In this document: piece by piece, positions 32,409-36,422 of the stretch
Numbering within the stretch: the first letter of the stretch is position 1
How the letters are laid out: the number at the start of each line of letters is the position of its first letter
NCBI GenBank assembly: GCA_944386805.1
Contig: CALXCO010000023.1
Coordinates: 1 to 36,422, forward strand
Length of the DNA: 36,422 nt
Source: an uncultured Clostridia bacterium
GTDB lineage: Bacteria; Bacillota; Clostridia; Oscillospirales; Ruminococcaceae
Direction: 5' to 3'
The notes under the pieces: model-generated
Database searches by the model: none
Seen by the model: only the letters and a program-made list of their open reading frames with translations
What the model was told of the DNA's origin: nothing
Translations under genes and position numbers: made by a program

Positions 32409-33866
32409 TTATTTCGTTAAAACACTTTTTACTGCCTGTTTCCAGCCTTCATACCGTTTCTGGCGGACAGCATCCTCCATCGACGCAGTATAGCGGGTCC
32501 GTTCTTCTTTTTCATAAACCGACTTGTCCCAGATTCCCAGCGCAAAACCTGCTGCATACGCTGCACCGATCCCGGACAGTTCCTCATTGTGCGGAACTGC
32601 AACCGGTATCGACAGCATATCCGACTGGAACTGCATCAGATAACGGTCTTTAGTCGGGCCACCGTCGACACGCAGTTCGGTGACCGGCATGCCAGACTCC
32701 TGCTGCATCAGCAGGACAAGGTCGGTGATCTGGTAGGCAATGCACTCCTCGGCTGCTTTGACGATCTCAGCTTTACCGGTACTGCGGGTCATTCCGCAGA
32801 TGCAGGCCTTGGCCTCACTGTCCCAATAGGGTGCGCCCAGTCCGGAAAATGCCGGAACCAGATAGGTCGTATCCTCCGGGTTGGCCTGTGCAGCCAGTTC
32901 ACCCGACTCACGGGACGCAGTCAGCAGTTTGACATCATCGACCAGCCACTTGATGACCGAACCGGTATAGTTGATGTTGCCTTCCAGTACATAATTGACT
33001 TTACCGCCCATGCACCATGCCAGCGATGTGACAATCCCGGCGTCGGAAAAAATCGGTTTGTCACCGGTGTTCATCATAACCGACGAACCGGTTCCGAAGG
33101 TTGCCTTTATCATACCGGGCGTCAGGCAGCCCTGTCCAAATAATGCGCCATGGCTGTCTCCGAGCACACCGTGAATCGGGATTTTGGCAGGAAGATAGCC
33201 ATCCAGATCGGTATAACCATACAGTCCGTCCGAATCGGTAACCGTCGGCAGCGTTGCCGGGTCAATTCCGAACAGTTCACAGATGTCCGTATCCCAGGAC
33301 AATGTACGAATATTGAACAGCTGGGTACGGGAAGCGTTTGAGTAATCACATCTGAACTCCGCTCCCCCGGTCATTTTGAAGACCAGCCAGGAATCAATTG
33401 TTCCGCAGCAAAGCTTCTTTCCGGTCAGATTGCCGGCATTTTGCAGCACCCAGGCGATCTTTGCCGCCGAAAAATAGGGCGACAACCGAAGCCCGGTGCG
33501 TTCACGAATCATCTCGGCATGTTCAGAAAGTCCTTCACAGATTTTGGCGCCGCGGGCACACTGCCAGACAATCGCATCGTAAACCGGCAGGCCGCTTTCT
33601 CTGTCCCACACCAGCGCTGTCTCACGCTGGTTGCTGATACCGATGCCGACAATCTCTGCCCGGTCAATCCCGGTCTTTTCGACCACGGCCCGGACGACCC
33701 CTTTGGTGTTCTCCCAGATTTCCATCGGGTCATGTGCGACCCAGCCGTTCTCAGAAATCTTCTGGGCATGCGGCAGGTCGCTGCGCCCGATCAGCCGGGC
33801 TGATTCATCAAACAAAAGCGCTTTGGTTCCCGATGTACTCTGGTCAATGGCAAGAATGTATTTCAT
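32409..33866 (-). CDS. FGGY-family carbohydrate kinase related to glycerol kinase
   Basis: A 485-residue kinase close to GlpK over its length: LAIDQSTSGTKALLFD phosphate loop, VAHDPMEIW, SNQRETALVWDRESG, IVWQC, GTGS...MNTG, and the second ATP motif GLGAPYWD...GMTRSTGKAEI. Glycerol-contact residues R81, E82, W101, Y131 and D237 are kept. The residue equivalent to E. coli GlpK Phe270 is Ser262, and the loop GDQQAA reads GDSHGA. With the isomerase and transketolase context this suggests a larger ketose substrate than glycerol. The start has AAAGGA 11 bases upstream. It lies 21 bases after the transketolase C-half gene. Confidence 0.85.
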   Translation of the reverse strand: MKYILAIDQSTSGTKALLFDESARLIGRSDLPHAQKISENGWVAHDPMEIWENTKGVVRAVVEKTGIDRAEIVGIGISNQRETALVWDRESGLPVYDAIVWQCARGAKICEGLSEHAEMIRERTGLRLSPYFSAAKIAWVLQNAGNLTGKKLCCGTIDSWLVFKMTGGAEFRCDYSNASRTQLFNIRTLSWDTDICELFGIDPATLPTVTDSDGLYGYTDLDGYLPAKIPIHGVLGDSHGALFGQGCLTPGMIKATFGTGSSVMMNTGDKPIFSDAGIVTSLAWCMGGKVNYVLEGNINYTGSVIKWLVDDVKLLTASRESGELAAQANPEDTTYLVPAFSGLGAPYWDSEAKACICGMTRSTGKAEIVKAAEECIAYQITDLVLLMQQESGMPVTELRVDGGPTKDRYLMQFQSDMLSIPVAVPHNEELSGIGAAYAAGFALGIWDKSVYEKEERTRYTASMEDAVRQKRYEGWKQAVKSVLTK

Positions 33867-33887
33867 CGTGGAATCCGTCCTTTCCCA

Positions 33888-34820
33888 TTAACCAAGCAGC
33901 TGTTTTGCAGCTGCGACAATGCCGTCGCAGTTGAGATGATAATAATCAAATACTTCACGGGAGGTTCCGGTGATAACAGGTGCGTCAGGAAGTCCCATGC
34001 AGGTAACTTTGCGGGGTTCATTGGCGGCAATAACCTGGCAGACCATCGAACCAAGTCCGCCGATGGTGGTATGCTCTTCGATGACAATCACGGCTTTAGC
34101 CGCTTTGGCGGCTTTGATAACCGCCTCTGTATCCAACGGCTTGACACAGTACATATCCAGCACACCGGTGGAAATGCCCTCGTCATTGAGCACTTTCGCT
34201 GCTTTGACAGCTGCGTCGACCATTTCGCCGCAGGCGATGATTGCAATGTCAGTGCCTTCGCCAAGAACAGTTGCCTTGTCCATCTCAAACGGGCAGTTGT
34301 CTTCAGTGTAAATATCCGGTACCGCATTGCGGCCGACACGGATATAAGCGGGGTCATTATCCTGATAGAGCGCTTCCATCAACTTTCTGGTCTGGAAGCG
34401 GTCGGACGGCAGATAAACACGCAGGCCCGGAATCGACGCCATATCGGCAATATCGGTCGCCGAGTGATGGGTCATGCCGAGTGCGCCATAAGAAACACCG
34501 CCCGAAATACCGATCAGTTTGACATTGGTGTGGGAATAAGCACAGTCAACCTTGACCTGTTCCATGCTTCGGGTGGAAAGAAAGCAGGCAGGCGATGCAG
34601 CATAGGATTTCTTGCCGCATTTGGCAAGGCCGGCAGCAATCGAAACAAGGCTCTGCTCAGCAATGCCGACTTCCACAAACTGTTCGGTGTATGTATCTGC
34701 GAAGGGCGCGAGCGAAGCACTTCCACGGGAGTCGGAACAGAGTACAACGACGTCTCTGTCCTCTTTCGCCTTTTCCATCAGAACTTCACAGATTACCTGT
34801 TTATTCGCAATCTTATTCAT
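33888..34820 (-). CDS. transketolase C-terminal subunit (Pyr + C domains)
   Basis: A 310-residue half of a split transketolase. The Pyr domain has SDSRGSA, the catalytic Glu in VEVGIAEQSLVSIAAGLA, ISGGVSYGALGMTHHSATDIA and LPSDRFQTRKLM. The C-terminal domain has LDMYCVKPLD and EEHTTIGGLGSMV. It needs the N-terminal subunit encoded immediately upstream to form the thiamine diphosphate site. Its ATG overlaps the end of that gene by 8 bases, with AAGGAGG within the upstream gene, so the two are made in equal amounts. The split form is common in Clostridia. The donor ketose is unknown. Confidence 0.93.
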   Translation of the reverse strand: MNKIANKQVICEVLMEKAKEDRDVVVLCSDSRGSASLAPFADTYTEQFVEVGIAEQSLVSIAAGLAKCGKKSYAASPACFLSTRSMEQVKVDCAYSHTNVKLIGISGGVSYGALGMTHHSATDIADMASIPGLRVYLPSDRFQTRKLMEALYQDNDPAYIRVGRNAVPDIYTEDNCPFEMDKATVLGEGTDIAIIACGEMVDAAVKAAKVLNDEGISTGVLDMYCVKPLDTEAVIKAAKAAKAVIVIEEHTTIGGLGSMVCQVIAANEPRKVTCMGLPDAPVITGTSREVFDYYHLNCDGIVAAAKQLLG

Positions 34821-35634
34821 TTGCGGCGGCCTCCTTCTCTTTCAGCTCTGCCATACCCTGCTGATACTCTTCTTCGGTCGGAACTCGATGATGCCAGCCG
34901 GCTTTGTTTTCCATAAACGATACGCCGCAGCCTTTGGTGGTATTGGCAACAATCAGCGTAGGTTTGCCCTTGACCGTTTTTGCTTCTTCAAATGCCGCGT
35001 CCAGTGCATCAACGTCATTGCCGTCAACCGAAATGACATGCCAGCCAAATGTTGCCCAGCGTTCTTCCTGGCTCTCCTGGTTCATGACATATTCCGTCGT
35101 ACCGGAGATTTGCAGACGGTTGCGGTCGATAACCGCGCAGAGGTTGTCCAGCTTGTAATGACCGCCAGCCATCGCACCTTCCCAGACACTGCCTTCCGCC
35201 AGTTCGCCGTCGCCCATGACGACATAAACTCTGTAATCACGCTTGTCCATCTTTCCGGCAATCGCCATTCCGACGGCAACCGAAAGACCATGTCCCAGAG
35301 AACCAGAGTTCATCTCAATGCCATTGACTTTATTGTTGGGGTGGCCGATGTATTTGGAAAGATACTGGGAAACGGTTTTCAGATCTTCCCGCGGGAAAAA
35401 TCCCTTCTGGCAGAGAACGGCATAGAGCGCTTCAACCGAATGGCCTTTGGAGAGGACAAAACGGTCATGGTCAGGGTCGTGGAAGTTTTCAGGGGTGACA
35501 TTCATCTGCTTGTTATACAGGACGTTCAGAATATCGGTCACGCTGAAATCGCCGCCGATATGCCCGGTCTTTGCCCGATAGACGATGTCCAGAATATCCT
35601 GACGCAGCCGGTAGGAATTCGCTTTCAGATTCAT
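34813..35634 (-). CDS. transketolase N-terminal subunit (thiamine diphosphate-binding)
   Basis: A 273-residue half of a split transketolase. The thiamine diphosphate/Mg motif begins GDGELAEG at 141 and ends with the RN at 171-172, the standard GDG-about 30-N layout. Other marks are AKTGHIGGDFSVTDIL, LSKGHSVEALYA and MNSGSLGHGLSVAVGMA. The start has AAGGAA eight bases upstream, 33 bases after the isomerase-like gene, so the whole run reads as one operon whose promoter lies outside the window. Confidence 0.93.
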   Translation of the reverse strand: MNLKANSYRLRQDILDIVYRAKTGHIGGDFSVTDILNVLYNKQMNVTPENFHDPDHDRFVLSKGHSVEALYAVLCQKGFFPREDLKTVSQYLSKYIGHPNNKVNGIEMNSGSLGHGLSVAVGMAIAGKMDKRDYRVYVVMGDGELAEGSVWEGAMAGGHYKLDNLCAVIDRNRLQISGTTEYVMNQESQEERWATFGWHVISVDGNDVDALDAAFEEAKTVKGKPTLIVANTTKGCGVSFMENKAGWHHRVPTEEEYQQGMAELKEKEAAANE

Positions 35635-35667
35635 AATCGCATTTCCTTTCTTGCGGGTCTCAACTGT

Positions 35668-36422
35668 TTATTCGCCGCGCAGATATGCACGGATTTCCTC
35701 GTCGTTGTCATCATACAGGTCGGGTTTGACGCCGATGTATTTGCAGGCTTCATACAGCCGTGCGACAACATCGCCATGAATACCGGCACAGTGGTGGATA
35801 TACGGCCCTTCGACAATCTTTGCTTCCAGTTTCTTCCAGTTCCTGACTTCGACCCAGAGATAGGTGCCTTTGGTGTAAGGACCGTCAATACCTTTTGCGG
35901 TGCCCAACAGCAGGCTGTATTCTCCATTGTCCCCGTCAAAACGGCAGAGGGTGACTTCACCATGTTTGCATTCCGCGGCGACAGCGCCCGGATGGTTAAA
36001 TGCCAGCGGGTAGGTCAGCTGGGGTTTTTCTTTCGCCAGCGACAGCGGCCAGGGTCCGCAGTGCTGCAGCAGTTCAGCGTTGTCATTGGTGGGATGGCGG
36101 ACAGTCCAGTCAGCAAAGAAGACAGGATGCTCGTCCATACCGGCGGCCTGTACCAGAATCGAAGTGATCGCGCCGTGTACGTCTGTCTCGCAGACAACCG
36201 GGAAACCTTCATCGAACAACAGCGAGTTTGCACAGCAGGGCATGACACCCAGCTCATCCTGAAGCGCATTCCAGCACTGAATGACTGCGGCATTGCAGCC
36301 GTACTTCTTTGCCATCGTTTCGATTGCGACCTTCATCGCTGCTACATTACAAAGCTCTTCTTCGGTGACACGGATGTCCATCTTCATCCGCATATAAGCG
36401 ACGCATGCTTCAACCAGCGTCT
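35668..36422 (-). CDS. L-fucose/L-arabinose isomerase-family protein, C-terminal part (cut by right window edge)
   Basis: The last 251 or so residues of a larger protein. The open frame continues without a stop to the window edge, so the in-frame Met at 36393 is probably internal. It shows the fucose-isomerase-like pattern: DELGVMPCCANSLLFDEGFPVVCETDVHGAITS with a likely metal-binding Glu/Asp, FFADWTVRHPTNDNAELLQHCGPWP, and a closing VEGPYIHHCAGIHGD with the conserved His. Members interconvert aldoses and ketoses with Mn2+. As the first visible gene of the operon it probably supplies the ketose for the FGGY kinase. The substrate is not readable. Confidence 0.82.
   Translation of the reverse strand, partial: TLVEACVAYMRMKMDIRVTEEELCNVAAMKVAIETMAKKYGCNAAVIQCWNALQDELGVMPCCANSLLFDEGFPVVCETDVHGAITSILVQAAGMDEHPVFFADWTVRHPTNDNAELLQHCGPWPLSLAKEKPQLTYPLAFNHPGAVAAECKHGEVTLCRFDGDNGEYSLLLGTAKGIDGPYTKGTYLWVEVRNWKKLEAKIVEGPYIHHCAGIHGDVVARLYEACKYIGVKPDLYDDNDEEIRAYLRGE

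Noticed and set aside
1-36422. Mobile elements, CRISPR arrays, tRNA genes, prophage or integration sites
   Set aside because: No transposase or integrase motifs, no regularly spaced repeats, no tRNA cloverleaf ends in CCA context, and no direct repeats bounding the sugar operon were seen.

Overview
The window looks like a chromosomal segment of a low-to-moderate GC, endospore-forming, anaerobic Firmicute of the class Clostridia, most likely of the Oscillospirales/Ruminococcaceae type. The evidence is the Gram-positive replicative polymerase PolC, the sporulation genes sigG, sipL and spoIVA, the MEP isoprenoid pathway, a hybrid cluster protein, class A RNase P RNA, and strong AGGAG-type ribosome binding sites with canonical sigma-A promoters. 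No insertion sequence, prophage, CRISPR array or tRNA was found. The genus assignment is inference.

Region 1 (1-11.3 kb, minus strand) holds the start of a histidine-biosynthesis operon (hisZ, cut by the left edge) behind a promoter that overlaps a perfect 16-bp palindrome. Upstream of it lies the conserved pyrH-frr-uppS-cdsA-dxr-rseP-ispG-polC operon (UMP kinase, ribosome recycling, undecaprenyl and phospholipid precursors, site-2 protease, MEP pathway, DNA polymerase III). An internal hairpin and an internal promoter may split that operon into units.

Region 2 (11.4-20.8 kb) is a run of small, mostly single-promoter units. They are rpe with a membrane-anchored DUF4015-like protein; an hcp-ferredoxin operon divergent from a Crp/Fnr regulator with a well-placed operator; a 68-residue unknown protein divergent from a LysR regulator; the forespore sigma factor sigG behind a sigma-F/G-like promoter; a Cof-type HAD phosphatase; and a two-gene DNA-repair operon (hypoxanthine-DNA glycosylase plus alkyltransferase-like protein).

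Region 3 (20.8-30.1 kb) has a DUF2752-DUF4234 membrane-protein pair, rnpB with tandem terminators, an NfeD-SPFH pair, apgM (glycolysis), a MATE exporter, and the spore-coat pair sipL-spoIVA. The sipL start codon lies in an inverted repeat that could mask it.

Region 4 (30.1 kb to the right edge, minus strand) is a compact carbohydrate operon. It contains a FucI/AraA-like isomerase (cut by the right edge), a split transketolase, a GlpK-related FGGY kinase with a changed substrate pocket, a fructose-6-phosphate aldolase/transaldolase, and an intracellular DUF5060-DUF4038 glycosidase. Together they form a plausible complete route from a glycoside through isomerase, kinase and transketolase to central metabolism. 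The sugar is not known and this is the best candidate in the window for an undescribed system.
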